Shown here piece after piece: positions 20,682 to 33,680 of a stretch of DNA of 64,000 nucleotides. The stretch is from contig ML058507.1 of the NCBI GenBank assembly GCA_003013855.2, forward strand, positions 6,262,001-6,326,000, in the 5' to 3' direction. Under the pieces are notes generated by a model. It was not told the DNA's origin. It ran no database searches and saw nothing but the letters and a program-made list of their open reading frames with translations. This DNA is from Liriodendron chinense (lineage: Eukaryota > Streptophyta > Magnoliopsida > Magnoliales > Magnoliaceae). The position numbers and the translations under genes are program-made. Position 1 is the stretch's first letter. Each line of letters starts with the position of its first letter.

Positions 20682-22506
20682 TGTTAGTGCACTAATTTAT
20701 GCACCTTGTTTGTCAATCATGTGCGCCCTTGAGTTTAGAAGTCCGATGAGCCTTTGGAAGCTGAAGATTGAAGATTCAAGTGGACAAGATGCATCAAGAA
20801 GGAAGAAACAGGTAAATGAGGTACACTGGTGACCCTAACCTTAAAACCAAAACATTACATAACCTTCAGCTGGCTTTGACTTAATAGGTAAACCTTTAGT
20901 CATCATACATTGGCCTTAAGAGTCTTAAAAGACCACCCATTGTAAGACCTAAGAGGTTAGTGAGTTGTTGTAAACAAACTTCCCAAAACAGCAGAACTCA
21001 CTGTGTTGTCAGCCGGCTGAGCATAGGTTCAGCCGACTGATGAATCTAATCGACAGGCTGAAATGGTTGAAAACAGGACAACAACATCACATTGTCTTAT
21101 ACATATTCAGTCGGTTGATGCGCAAATTCGTCTGGCCGACGGCCCAGCTCAGTCAGCCTATGGGTCAGGTCGACAAGTCGACAGGTAGCCTTTTAAACTG
21201 ATTTTTAACCGTTGGAGCCTTAACTCTGTGTGTGTAAGTGTGTGTGTGTGTGGCAATTGGTTGTTGGGCTAAAAGGGGGTTTTTTTAGCATCAAAAGCCA
21301 CCTCTATTACAAATATCATTAGGTTTTAATCCTAGGATATTCAAGTCATATCCCTTGTGATTCATCACAAGCTAGAAAATTTCAAGTCATATCCGTTGAT
21401 CTCTCTCATTCTCTAGGGAGTTAGACACAAAGTTAATAGTCATACGATTGTCTAAACTCCTTGGAGAGACCTATTAGGTGAATTCTTCTAAGAAACCAAC
21501 TTTTCATTATTTATAGAAGATTCAACCAACCTCCCACCACCTTGGTCCCCTCAAAGGCAAATCATATGCAAGATAACCGATTAAGGGAGCTGAATCATTC
21601 GACATCAAAGATCAGGGGAGCATGAGGAGCTGATTTAAGAATGGGAGAGCTAGAAGAAGCAACTCAAGACAACACATTAAAAGGGGCTCAATCCGTTGAG
21701 TAACTTATCATGTAAGAGTCCGGTTCATACTCTTTCCTTGTGTAGGATTGAGTATAAGAGTTTGAATTGCCAAATTTGATAGGTTCTTACATAAAACCTC
21801 AGCCTTTGTGTAGGGCCTAATCTAGGTCTCCAAGGGGGAGCCTCCGACGAGAGTGTACATGGATTCTTGTATAGAATCAAGGTTATTGGTTAGCCTTAAA
21901 ATCATTATAGGTTATTGTGTAGAACCAAAAGGTTGGGTGGAACCTATAAACACCTAGGTTGAGAGGTGAACCTGTTCAAAACCTCTATTAAGGTTGAGAG
22001 GTGAACCTATTGTAAAACATCCAATATAGGTTGAGAGGTGAACCTGATTTAAAACCTCCATTATAGTGAAATTCAATGCACTCAAGGGATGAGTATAGAT
22101 GCCGGGAGTGGAGTAGGGAAACCAAACCACTATACATGCTTGTGTTTTGATTGTGCTTGAGCACATTATTATTCATGCATTGTTACCTTAATTATAGATT
22201 ATATGAATGCTTGAATGGAACGTATGCTAGGCACTTAATAGGAAAATTCAGCCACAAGATGTATTTTCACTAATAGACTAGTTACTTAAATTGTTTCATC
22301 TTTTGTAGTCCATGTGATTGGACCCACTTGGCTTGAAAGCCTAAGTGTTATTGATTAATTCAATTTAATTACATAATTAGTTTTAATTATGCATGAATTT
22401 TAAATGTCCTAATCACCCCCTAGGACTTAGCCATAGTTCTTAGCTCTATTCTTTGAGTTTTCATAAAGCGCACATACCATAAGTGTGAGTGTAGGTGCAA
22501 TTTTCA
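20682..22506 (+). repeat. solo LTR of family TGTTAGTGCAC inside a copia LTR
   Basis: Starts TGTTAGTGCACTAATT, ends GCAATTTTCA; TSD ATAAA / GTAAA with one change. It splits the TTTTCCACATAAA-ATCTGTG junction of the host LTR. 1825 bp. It contains a CAGCCGGCTGA array, tandem GGTTGAGAGGTGAACC units (21958-22060) and the family hairpin (22325-22347). The TATA present in the 63210 copy is lost here. Confidence 0.85.
21009..21181 (+). promoter_or_regulatory. TCAGCCGGCTGA palindrome array in copia U3
   Basis: 12-bp near-palindromes start at 21009, 21029, 21050 and then 21107, 21128, 21149, 21170, a pitch of 20-21 bp in two groups. The array occupies the position (+330) where the sibling LTR at 14235 has a GACCGGTC array (+341). 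Confidence 0.72.
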
Positions 22507-22595
22507 GTAAAATCTGTGTTCTTGGTGTTCTTTATTTGTATTTATGTATTGCTTGTTTGATTAAACTTTGTAATTGTTTTCGCGACGGCCCAACA

Positions 22596-22608
22596 AGTGG
22601 TATCAAAG
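22596..22608 (+). other. primer-binding site
   Basis: AGTGGTATCAAAG directly after the LTR end, a changed form of the initiator-Met tRNA site TGGTATCAGAGC. Confidence 0.8.
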
Positions 22609-22639
22609 ATATATGTTGGGATTAGAGTTTGAATCTAAG

Positions 22640-23400
22640 ACATGAAAATGAATGATCAAACATGAAGTACGAAATAGAGAAGCTTACAGAAAAAAATAAT
22701 TTTAAACTATAAAAAGTGAAGATGGGAGGCATTCTAGTTCAGCGAGGGTTGTAACAGGCACTCCTTGGTGAAGTGAAACGTCTTGTGACTATAAACGATG
22801 AAGAATGGGAAGAACTTAATTAGAGGGTGGTAACTTAAATCCAATTATGTCTATTCGCGATGTCTTTTACAATGTCCTTGATCAGAAGACCATCGTTGGG
22901 CTTTAGACAAAGCTAGAAAGTCTGTATATAACAAAATCTCTTACAAATCATTTGTATCTAAAGATAAAATTTTATAATATGAAGATTGAAGAAGGGTTAG
23001 TCATTAATGAACACATTAGCAAGTTTAATCAGCTACTCTGTAAATTGACAAGTGTGGAAGTTAAATGGGGGAAGAAGATAAAGCCCTAATCTTGTTAAGT
23101 GTCTTTTGGCATCCTATGAGTCTATGCTATGGTAGAGATACCTTAAATGTCGAGATTGTTATCTCATCCCTTCATTTAAAGGAGATGAAAAAGAAAAACA
23201 GTGGTGTAAGGGTATTCTACAGATGCACTATTTTCCCGAGGCAGACAGATTGAGCAAGAGAAAGGAAAATGCTCGATTTAGATCCAAGTCCAAGGAGAAG
23301 GAAGGAGAAGTGTTAGAATTGTGGAAATCTATGGCATTTGAAGAAGGATTGTCAAAATCTTAAAGCCCAAAAGAGAGATAAATCAAACGATACACCGAAG
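22640..23400 (+). pseudogene. copia gag (broken)
   Basis: The N-terminus reads KYEIEKLTEKNNFKL, stop, KVKMGGILVQ, close to the Tnt1/Tork gag start. A zinc knuckle at 23311-23352 keeps Cys, Cys, His and Cys but has a TAG just after the first Cys. The linker runs to 23400 in frame with KKDCQNLKAQKRDK. Several frame changes lie in between. Confidence 0.8.
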
Positions 23401-24490
23401 GAGGTCAATAAAGTGGAATCCATTGAGGAGACAGGTGGTTGTGATGTTTTAACCACATCTAAGTTCAGGTATCTCAGTTGTGAGTGGATTTTGAATTTGA
23501 GGGCATCGTTTCACATGTGCCCTCATTGGAGTTGGTTCACCACATACAGCGAGTGTGATGGTGGTCGGTGTTTATGGGCATTAATCATGCATGTAAGGTG
23601 ATTGGTGTCGGATCGGTACGCATTAAGATGTTTGATGGACTGGAGCGTATCCCGATGGATGTACGAAATATTTCAAAACTATACAAGAGTTTGATATTTC
23701 TGAGAGATCTCAAGGAACTTGGGTGCAAGTTTACCAGTTTTGATCACGCCCTACGAGTTTCTAAGGAGGCACTCATTGTGATAAAGGCACAATGCAAAGA
23801 TAAACTTTACACGCTCATTGGGAGTACATTGTATTTGGTGGAGCTGCAACCTCTATAGTGGAGTCCACGTTGGCACATTTGTGGCATGCGTGCCTAGGCC
23901 ACATGAGCGAGCGCAGTATGAAGGTACTTTCTGACCGATATTTAATTCTTATTTTTAAAAGTGTAAATTTTAATATATGCAAGCATTGTATATATGGTAA
24001 ACAATCAAGATTGTCTTCTAAATTGAGAAAATATGTTAGTAAAGGTGTGCTTAATTATGTGCATTATGATGTATATGGGTCGTCGCCTGTGGTTTTTGGA
24101 TGAGGGTCGTCATACTTTGTCACTTTTATCCACAACTTCTTTAGAAATATGTGAATTTATTTCTTGAAGAATAAATTCGATGTTTTTGCCACATTCAAGA
24201 TATACAAGGTGATGGTTGAAAATCAGTCAAGGCATAAAGTGAAAGCGTTGAGGACGGACAACAAATGTAAGTTTACCTCAAAAGAATTTGATCAATACTG
24301 TAAGGATGAAGAGATCGTGAGGCACAACACAATCAGGCACACACTTGTGCAAAACGATGTGACTGAAAGGATGAATTGGACTCTCCTGGAGAGGGCCCAA
24401 AGTATGTTAAGCAATGTTGTGTTGGGTAAGGAGTTATGGACTGAGGTCGTGAACACGACTTGTTACTTGGTGAATCAATTCCCTTTATGA
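23401..24490 (+). pseudogene. copia protease and integrase (broken)
   Basis: The protease site reads WILNLRASFHMCPH at about 23487-23528: the catalytic Asp of WILDSGAS is Asn and Ser-Gly is Leu-Arg, so it is dead. A GAG-pre-integrase block lies at 23815-23930 (LAHLWHACLGHMSERSM). The integrase core has LRTDNKCKF (about 24250-24276) and TERMNWTLLERAQSML (24363-24410). A TGA at 24102 and other shifts interrupt it. Confidence 0.82.
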
Positions 24491-26090
24491 CAATAGATTG
24501 TAAAATTTCAGAGGAGGTGTGACGTGGACTACTCATGACTACATATATTTGGTTGTGATGCTTACTCTCGTGTACCTTCAGTTGAAAGAGATAAGTTGGA
24601 CTAAAGGGCAAAAAAATATATTTTTGATAGCTATGCTGATGGTGTGAAGGAATATAATTATATGATAGAGTCACACAAAAGATCACAATTAATCGAGACA
24701 TCGGATTTGATGAGGATTCCTTTTTCCACAAGAATGAACACAAGGGAATAGAAATTTCAGTAAAGATGGACATTAAAATAGACAAGGTTGAGAAACAAGA
24801 CGAAGTCGAGCCATAAGCAAAGGTACGGGAGCAGGTGGAGTCGCCACCTATGAGAAAAAATCCACCTATAGATCGCAGGTTGCCAGCGAGATATAGAGAT
24901 GACTCAAATATTACATTTGCCCTCATTATGGATGAGGGGATTCGTGTACCTTGTAAGAAGCATCGGACGACACAGATGTAGAAAAGTGGATGACGACAAT
25001 ACAAGAAGCGATGGACTATCTATATAATAATGAAACGTGAGAGCTGGTAGAGCTTCCAGTCGGACAAAAAGTGATTTGATGTAAGTGAATTTACAGAAAG
25101 AAACAGGATAGATACAATGCTAGATTGGTTGCGAAGGGATATGCTCAAAAGAAGGTGTCGACTTCAGTGAGATTTTTGCGCTAGTTATCAAGTAGGTGTC
25201 TATCAAGTTTGTGTTGGCACTGGTTGTCCAATTCAACTTTGAATTGGAACAAATAGATGTAAAGACTCCTTTTCTATATGGGGAGTTAGAACAACAGATT
25301 TTCATGGTGTAATCAGAAATATTCGAGATACAAAGAACAAAGAATAAAGTTTACATGTTGAGAAGGTCATTGTATGACCTGAAACAATCGCCTAGGAAGT
25401 GGTACAAGAAGTTTAATACTTTCATGGTAATTTAGCAGTTTGCTGGAAGTGAATATGATCATTGTGTCTACTTTAAGGCACTGAGTGATGAAAAGTTTAT
25501 TTTACTAGTATTATATGTTGATGACATGCTTATCACCAGTCATAACATGTCTGAAATCGACATATTGAAGACTCAATTATCCGAGAGATAAAAGATTTTG
25601 GGACCGCAAAGAAGATTCTCAACATTGATATACACATAGACATGGGGAGGAGTTGGTTATAATTGTCTCAGGAATATTACATTGAGAAGTTCTTGATGAA
25701 GTTTGAGATGAACAAGGCTAAATCAATTAACACACCCCACACTGCTCACTTTCAACTTTCTTCAGAGCAATGTCCTACTACACATGAAGAAAAGTGGTTT
25801 ATGTCTTGTGTACCTTACTCGACCACGGTTGGCAGCTTGAAGTATGAAGTGGTCTCTATGAGACCAAATATTTCACATGCAGTTAGTGTTGTGAGGAGAT
25901 ACATGTCAAATCCCAGTAAGCAACATTGGGAGGCAGTGAAATAGTTACTTCAGTATCTACAAGGTACAAAGGACTACGTCTTAACATTCAAAAAATCAGA
26001 AGGAAACCTTATAAGCTACATGGATTCAGATTACGTAGGGAATGTGGACAATAGAAGGTCGACTTCAGGTTACTCGTTTATGTTAGTAGG
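24491..26090 (+). pseudogene. copia RT and first part of RNase H (broken)
   Basis: RT blocks: NARLVAKGYAQK (about 25110-25146), FELEQIDVKTPFLYGELEQQ (25240-25298), SLYDLKQSPRKWYKKF (25366-25413) and LYVDDMLITS (25510-25540). Then QEYYIEKFLMKFEM (25668-25710), MRPNISHAVSVVRRYM (25858-25905) and the start of RNase H (DSDYVGNVDNRRSTSGYSF). The frame is broken at several stops and stops being copia at 26090, where the LARD element is inserted. Confidence 0.85.
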
Positions 26091-27252
26091 TGTAACGCCC
26101 CAGATTTTCGAGATTTATTTGAAACTTTTTGAAAATTCATTTTTAATTTATTTTTTATTAATTATCGTACATTTACTGTTGATTTGCGAATAGCGGGACA
26201 TCCGTAGGAGATCCGATAGAGGACCCTTTACAAAAGTTGCTTAGAATGATCCCATAAACATCGTAGAAAGATCAGATTTCAAAAATCACGCACTTTCTAG
26301 ATAATTACGAAAATGCCATTAGTTAAACTTAAGTTAAGATGCCATTTTTAAGTATTATAGTTTCTGACGATCGCTTTCACGCAAAACCCTGGATTTAAGC
26401 TTTTGGGCACATATTAACCATACACATCAAATTTCAGCCCTTAAATCATAGTAGAAGTGGTCCGATTGTCAAATCAGCCCCTTAACCCTTGATTTTCATC
26501 TCCATCGAGTGAGGAAAGTAGATGGTTAGTCGTAGTCGAATATTTCTCTTCATATGAGTGACTTAGATCGTCTTTATCATAGACCAATAGTGTGATTTGA
26601 GTGCCCCACCTTGATAAGCATCTTTCTTATGCGCGAAGTTATCCCGTTCTATAAATTAACGAGTTACCAACTCTTTTTAAATATGAACCTTTCAATTTAC
26701 CCACTTCTCACCATCAATCGCTTCTCAAATTTAGGCCACTTATTATACTCATATGACTACGACTTTACACAAAATTTGGACCCCGATCTATAATCCTACA
26801 CCGTTGAACCACAAAGCCAGCACCTTCCTTTTCCGCCAAAAATTGAAATTTCAGATCTAGGCATTTCTCACCATCAATCAACTACTAAATTTTGTACAAT
26901 TGTTTGCCTATCATGACTATATATTTTTCTAAAATTTGGGCCCTGATTATCAAGCGTAGACCGTTAATTGAGATCTAGCCCATTTTAGCACCCGTTAGGC
27001 CATTTTCAAGGATCGGCCAATCTAGAATGTGGATCATCAAGAAATTTACGTATTCTGACTCTACTCTTCAAGCTTAATAAGATGAACAGATTAGAATTGA
27101 CCATAGATCATCCGAATATTGAGATTTGAGAAACCCACCTCAAGAAGTTATTAAACAAGACCTCGCGTGCACATCCCTCTCCATATTTCTACTACGCACC
27201 TCCAAATCCTTCTCCTAACCCTAGCTTCCATGCCCTAGAGAAAGAGAGAGAG

Positions 27253-27314
<62 letters not shown>

Positions 27315-28903
27315 CTCATATTTTTCCAGCGGCTAGGATCTTCTACAACCCTCTTCTTCTAAGTCCATCCTAAGGTGAGGATTTTCATTCAAGCCTTTCA
27401 TTAATAATATTACGATTATCATAAGTTTCTTTTGTGGCATGTGAAGTTATTTCGTTTTGAATTGCTTATCCATATAACATGAAGTTTAATGTGGGATTTG
27501 TAATGAATATCATTATATGATGATGTGATTCCTTGTTTAGATTTTTTACTAAGAAGCATGTGTATTTGTGTTATCTATCTTTGTAAAATCTATGCCCTTA
27601 TTTCCTTAATCTGTGTTTTACAAGTAACATTGGTTTTCATATTGTGATATGAAATATGTGTATAAGATCATCATATGGACATCCCATTATTGTATACTCT
27701 TTGTCCCTAAGTTGGTAAAACTATTCGATGTAGAGACATGGAACCCATGAGAGGTGTCCATGATGGAAGAATATCTCTTGACTTAACTGAGAGAATGAAG
27801 TGCTTGTTTGTCAATGGATCTTTACATGTATATGACGCTTGATTGGATCCATTTACATTACACGAGTATTTTAATGAATTTGGTTATGATGTACAACATT
27901 GGCTTTTTGGGACATGATGAAATCATAAAACGGGACAATGAGTGGACACTAATGGTATATAAATTCTCATGAGCCGGAGTTGGTGCTATGGACACTAATC
28001 CCGTGCTGTCGGCCTATGCTGGGTCACTTGTGACTCCCCATAGTGACCATTGAGTTTTATTTAAATTGGATATATGCGAAAACACTTAAATAAAGGTGAA
28101 ACTAAAGTCATGCATTCACTTGGCTCCATGTGGGTGTACGGAATTGAGAATAGGCTAGAGCGTCCTACTTCTCCCGTACACTGTCACGTGTAGATTTGGG
28201 CTATGAGCGTCCCGTTTCTCACGTGGTCGGGCAAAACTATGGGCTTGTGCGTCCCAGGAACCTCTGGTGACTAGTGGCTAGCGTGAAGTCGTAACAGGGA
28301 GTCTCCCACTTCATGTATTATGATTTCTAGCCAGGGTGCCTTAGCCAGAGCATGCATTCCATGCATCGCATTAACAAAGATTTTTAGTTGGTTGTTTTGA
28401 TTTGATTAAATGATAATATACTGCTTGCGTTTACTCTGTACCGTTATTATTATTCTTGATTGTCTTGGAGGAAATATTCTCCACTATGATAGCGTTTAAC
28501 GCTATCCCAAACACAATTTAGGTGATGCAGGTGAAGATCCAGGTATTGAACCCGATTTTTAAGGAGAAGAGTTCCATGGTTCGTATAATCACATGGCAGA
28601 CGACGATGTTAGAGAAATTTATTAAATATTTCTTTTGAGTAGTTGATAAATTTATGGAATTGTAATAAGTCTTCAATAGAAGACATGATTTTGTATTTTA
28701 ATTAATCAGTATGGATATTGGTTGGTTCCCTTATTTAAACATTGATGATGACGTAGTAAGTTTGATAGAATAAGATGATAATTGTTTCCGCCATTGTGCT
28801 TGAATGCTATATTTTATTATTTGACAAATTAGTTATTCCATAAGTTACTTGGGAATTTGACTGTTGTGTTATACACGAAAGTCGAAAATCTCGGGACGTT
28901 ACA
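26091..28903 (+). repeat. 5' LTR of the LARD-like element
   Basis: 2813 bp, TGTAACGCCCCAG to CGGGACGTTACA. A CA/GA microsatellite at about 27241-27308 differs in length from the other LTR. No coding region recognised. Confidence 0.93.
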
Positions 28904-30857
28904 GTTGGTATCAGAGCACAATCGGGACCTCTGGGTGAGAAGCCCAACCATTTTCATAATAAATATCCCTTAGGGCTTAGGTTCCCATGAAATAGAAACA
29001 AAAACACTTAGGTTCATCCCCCATTGGATGCATGCGATGTTATGAATCTAAAGACTCAAGCATAAGCCCCTTAAAATCATTAGGATAGCCGATGAACGTA
29101 AAAATATGAAATTTTAGGATTTTTGGAAAGTGGATTCTCAATTTTTCTAGAAGTTTTAGATCTCTCATCATTTTCTCATATTTAGATCAGCGTTACACTG
29201 AGTCATGGGATTTATCTCCCTCAAATTTTAATGATAACTATTTTATTTTGAATTGTTTTTGTTAAGACAAATTTCCTGACCCTTTGGCAATGTCACCACT
29301 AATAATTATATTTTCAGAATTGATAAATTTTTGAAAATTTTTATATATATTTCTAACTCATTACCCAACACTTTCATAAAATTTCAGATCAATCCGACAT
29401 TTAGATGAATCGTGAAAATTCTGTTAGTAGAGAAAATCTTGCGCTAGAAACTGCTGGACTGTTACGTTTTTCAGACTTTTAGAGGTTAAAATCATATCTT
29501 ACTATAGGAATTTCATTCTGAGAAAAATTTGGGTGATTCTTCACCTAACCTTCAGATTACCCTCCAAATTTCAGGCAAAAACCACGTTCAGTTTAGGAGA
29601 TAAAATTCTAAGAGCGCTTATAAGTCCTGTGTTCCAGATTCGACACTATCCTAGTTCCTTAGCTTTGAAAACCTCTAAACCCCTTCTTTAGGCTTAGTTA
29701 TCGTAAGATGGCACCCTTAGAAGTATTCCCTAGTGTATGCTCATACATCCTTATGAATTTTAGGCCCAACCCTCTTACTTAAAGTAGATTATCGTAAACA
29801 TAAAATGCCATTTACCAATCCCTCACATACATCTTTGATCATGTCTAACAATGAAAGTAAATAAGATCTCGTAAAGTTTTAATGTTTTGTATTGTTGAAT
29901 TTTAATTTACATGATCTTCGTTGATTTTTTTTTTGGAGAATACATGAAAGTCCCCATAATGTAGACTAAATCGGCCGCACGGGAGATCAGAACCGTACCT
30001 AATATATTGTGTAAAGGATTGAATCCTTGTTCAAATCCCGAGGGTCGACACTCGGAATTTTGAATGGATACTAATGAACTTAATGCTCAAATGCGAGTAG
30101 AAGATCTAAGTATCGGATTCGAATCTACTTGAACTGTTCACCCGTGATGTCGACACTATACAAATCGCATCCTTGTTCTAACTGGACGACTTTTATGCAT
30201 TCTCTTGGAATGTGTGTGATTGTTTTCTTTGGATGACTAAAATAAGATAGATGTATAGACGACCCTAGGACGTAGAAGCTTAGCCACTTAGACCCTATAA
30301 AGAGTTAAAATACGGTATTCCTAACTTCACCTTTCTGTCGCACTTTCAGCTATTAAAGAACTGTTGATGATATCTCATTCACTTTGTTATCCGCTTGTTT
30401 ATCCACTCATTCAAGTGATCATCCGATCATGCCAATCTAATCAAACCCAGATCTATCTTTTAAACTCTTGAGTAGTCATTTCATTAGCGATTAGACATCC
30501 TTGATAATTATCTAACCCTAATCGTCTTAGATCCTTGATTATAAGAGCACCCACCCAAACCTGAGAAATATTAGGGCACCAGATGATTGAATGATTTGAG
30601 AGACCAATCAATATATTCAGAACCATCTAGGAATCAGAGTGCGCAGTGGAAGCATGACAGGAAAGAAATTTGGGGGAGCATGTAAAAATAGATGTCGAGT
30701 ACGGATTTATTTTTAAGGGGGGTGGATTGTGATCGCGTCTGACCCGGAATAGTTCAGAAAGTTAGACGAGAAGTCATAAACTGAGATTGCCCTCAATCTT
30801 TTATCGACGATGCTTAGAAAACTTCGGGGATGAAGTTTGTTTTTAAGGGGGGTGGTT
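28904..30857 (+). other. LARD interior with PBS and polypurine tract
   Basis: Opens with the primer-binding site GTTGGTATCAGAGCA (28904-28918), matching initiator-Met tRNA. Ends with TTTTTAAGGGGGGTGGTT before the LTR. The same TTTTTAAGGGGGGTGG also occurs at about 30709-30724, 130 bp earlier. No gag or pol motif was found in any frame. Confidence 0.8.
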
Positions 30858-32030
30858 TGTAACGCCCCAGATTTTCGAGATTTATTTGAAACTTTTTGAA
30901 AATTCATTTTTAATTTATTTTTTATTAATTATCGTACATTTACTGTTGATTTGCGAATAGCGGGACATCCGTAGGAGATCCGATAGGGGACCCTTTACAA
31001 AAGTTGCTCAGAATGATCCCATAAACATCGTAGAAAGATCAGATTTCAAAAATCACGCACTTTCTAGATAATTACGAAAATGCCATTAGTTAAACTTAAG
31101 TTAAGATGCCATTTTTAAGTATTATAGTTTCTGACGATCGCTTTCACGCAAAACCCTGGATTTAAGCTTTTGGGCACATATTAACCATACACATCAAATT
31201 TCAGCCCTTAAATCATAGTAGAAGTGGTCCGATTGTCAAATCAGCCCCTTAACCCTTGATTTTCATCTCCATCGAGTGAGGAAAGTAGATGGTTAGTCGT
31301 AGTCGAATATTTCTCTTCATATGAGTGACTTAGATCGTCTTTATCATGGACCAATAGTGTGATTCGAGTGCCCCACCTTGATAAGCATCTTTCTTATGCG
31401 CGAAGTTATCCCGTTCTATAAATTAACGAGTTACCAACTCTTTTTAAATATGAACCTTTCAATTTACCCACTTCTCACCATCAATCGCTTCTCAAATTTG
31501 GACCACTTATTATACTCATATGACTACGACTTTATACAAAATTTGGACCCCGATCTATAATCCTACACCGTTGAACCACAAAGCCAGCACCTTCCTTTTC
31601 CGCCAAAAATTGAAATTTCAGATCTAGGCATTTCTCACCATCAATCAACTACTAAATTTTGTACAATTGTTTGCCTATCATGACTATATATTTTTCTAAA
31701 ATTTGGGCCCTGATCATCAAGCGTAGACCGTTAATTGAGATCTAGCCCATTTTAGCACCCGTTAGGCTATTTTCAAGGATCGGCCAATCTAGAATGTGGA
31801 TCATCAAGAAATTTACGTATTCTGACTCTACTCTTCAAGCTTAATAAGATGAACAGATTAGAATTGACCATAGATCATCCGAATATTGAGATTTGAGAAA
31901 CCCACCTCAAGAAGTTATTAAACAAGACATCGCGTGCACATCCCTCTCCATATTTCTACTACGCACCTCCAAATCCTTCTCCTAACCCTAGCTTCCATGC
32001 CCTAGAGAAAGAGAGAGACACACACACACA

Positions 32031-32086
<56 letters not shown>

Positions 32087-33675
32087 CTCATATTTTTCCA
32101 GCGGCTAGGATCTTCTACAACCCTCTTCTTCTAAGTCCATCCTAAGGTGAGGATTTTCATTCAAGCCTTTCATTAATAATATTACGATTATCATAAGTTT
32201 CTTTTGTGGCATGTGAAGTTATTTCGTTTTGAATTGCTTATCCATATAACATGAAGTTTAATGTGGGATTTGTAATGAATATCATTATATGATGATGTGA
32301 TTCCTTGTTTAGATTTTTTACTAAGAAGCATGTGTATTTGTGTTATCTATCTTTGTAAAATCTATGCCCTTATTTCCTTAATCTGTGTTTTACAAGTAAC
32401 ATTGGTTTTCATATTGTGATATGAAATATGTGTATAAGATCATCATATGGACATCCCATTATTGTATACTCTTTGTCCCTAAGTTGGTAAAACTATTCGA
32501 TGTAGAGACATGGAACCCATGAGAGGTGTCCATGATGGAAGAATATCTCTTGACTTAACTGAGAGAATGAAGTGCTTGTTTGTCAATGGATCTTTACATG
32601 TATATGACGCTTGATTGGATCCATTTACATTACACGAGTATTTTAATGAATTTGGTTATGATGTACAACATTGGCTTTTTGGGACATGATGAAATCATAA
32701 AACGGGACAATGAGTGGACACTAATGGTATATAAATTCTCATGAGCCGGAGTTGGTGCTATGGACACTAATCCCGTGCTGTCGGCCTATGCTGGGTCACT
32801 TGTGACTCCCCATAGTGACCATTGAGTTTTATTTAAATTGGATATATGCGAAAACACTTAAATAAAGGTGAAACTAAAGTCATGCATTCACTTGGCTCCA
32901 TGTGGGTGTACGGAATTGAGAATAGGCTAGAGCGTCCTACTTCTCCCGTACACTGTCACGTGTAGATTTGGGCTATGAGCGTCCCGTTTCTCACGTGGTC
33001 GGGCAAAACTATGGGCTTGTGCGTCCCAGGAACCTCTGGTGACTAGTGGCTAGCGTGAAGTCGTAACAGGGAGTCTCCCACTTCATGTATTATGATTTCT
33101 AGCCAGGGTGCCTTAGCCAGAGCATGCATTCCATGCATCGCATTAACAAAGATTTTTAGTTGGTTGTTTTGATTTGATTAAATGATAATATACTGCTTGC
33201 GTTTACTCTGTACCGTTATTATTATTCTTGATTGTCTTGGAGGAAATATTCCCCACTATGATAGCGTTTAACGCTATCCTAAACACAATTTAGGTGATGC
33301 AGGTGAAGATCCAGGTATTGAACCCGATTTTTAAGGAGAAGAGTTCCATGGTTCGTATAATCACATGGCAGACGACGATGTTAGAGAAATTTATTAAATA
33401 TTTCTTTTGAGTAGTTGATAAATTTATGGAATTGTAATAAGTCTTCAATAGAAGACATGATTTTGTATTTTAATTAATCAGTATGGATATTGGTTGGTTC
33501 CCTTATTTAAACATTGATGATGACGTAGTAAGTTTGATAGAATAAGATGATAATTGTTTCCGCCATTGTGCTTGAATGCTATATTTTATTATTTGACAAA
33601 TTAGTTATTCCATAAGTTACTTGGGAATTTGACTGTTGTGTTATACACGAAAGTCGAAAATCTCGGGACGTTACA
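30858..33675 (+). repeat. 3' LTR of the LARD-like element
   Basis: 2818 bp, nearly identical to 26091-28903. The microsatellite is at about 32012-32080. Confidence 0.93.
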
Positions 33676-33680
33676 GTAGG

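Larger units (their letters stand above)
26091..33675 (+). mobile_element. young non-autonomous LTR element (LARD-like), 7585 bp
   Basis: Two long LTRs bound a 1954-bp interior without a retroelement frame. A perfect 5-bp TSD GTAGG (26086-26090, 33676-33680) interrupts the copia RNase H at LVG/VGG. A Met primer-binding site and a polypurine tract are present, so it could be mobilised by proteins supplied in trans. Terminal TGTAACGCCCC and GGGACGTTACA and the GGGGATGAAGTTTG tail before the polypurine tract resemble chromovirus gypsy elements; that parentage is inferred. About a dozen substitutions between its 2.8-kb LTRs, by eye, mark it as one of the youngest insertions here. Confidence 0.92.

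Noticed and set aside
20682..22608. Reading 20682-22595 as the 5' LTR of the copia element that follows
   Set aside because: The PBS follows the host LTR (TGTTGAAAGGAG, end at 22595). The TGTTAGTGCAC sequence ends at 22506 with its own TSD and splits the host LTR, and the element's 3' LTR at 34185 is of the host type.
24333..25004. 223-residue minus-strand ORF
   Set aside because: Antisense to the copia integrase-RT region. It has no recognisable domain, while the plus strand shows clear copia motifs.
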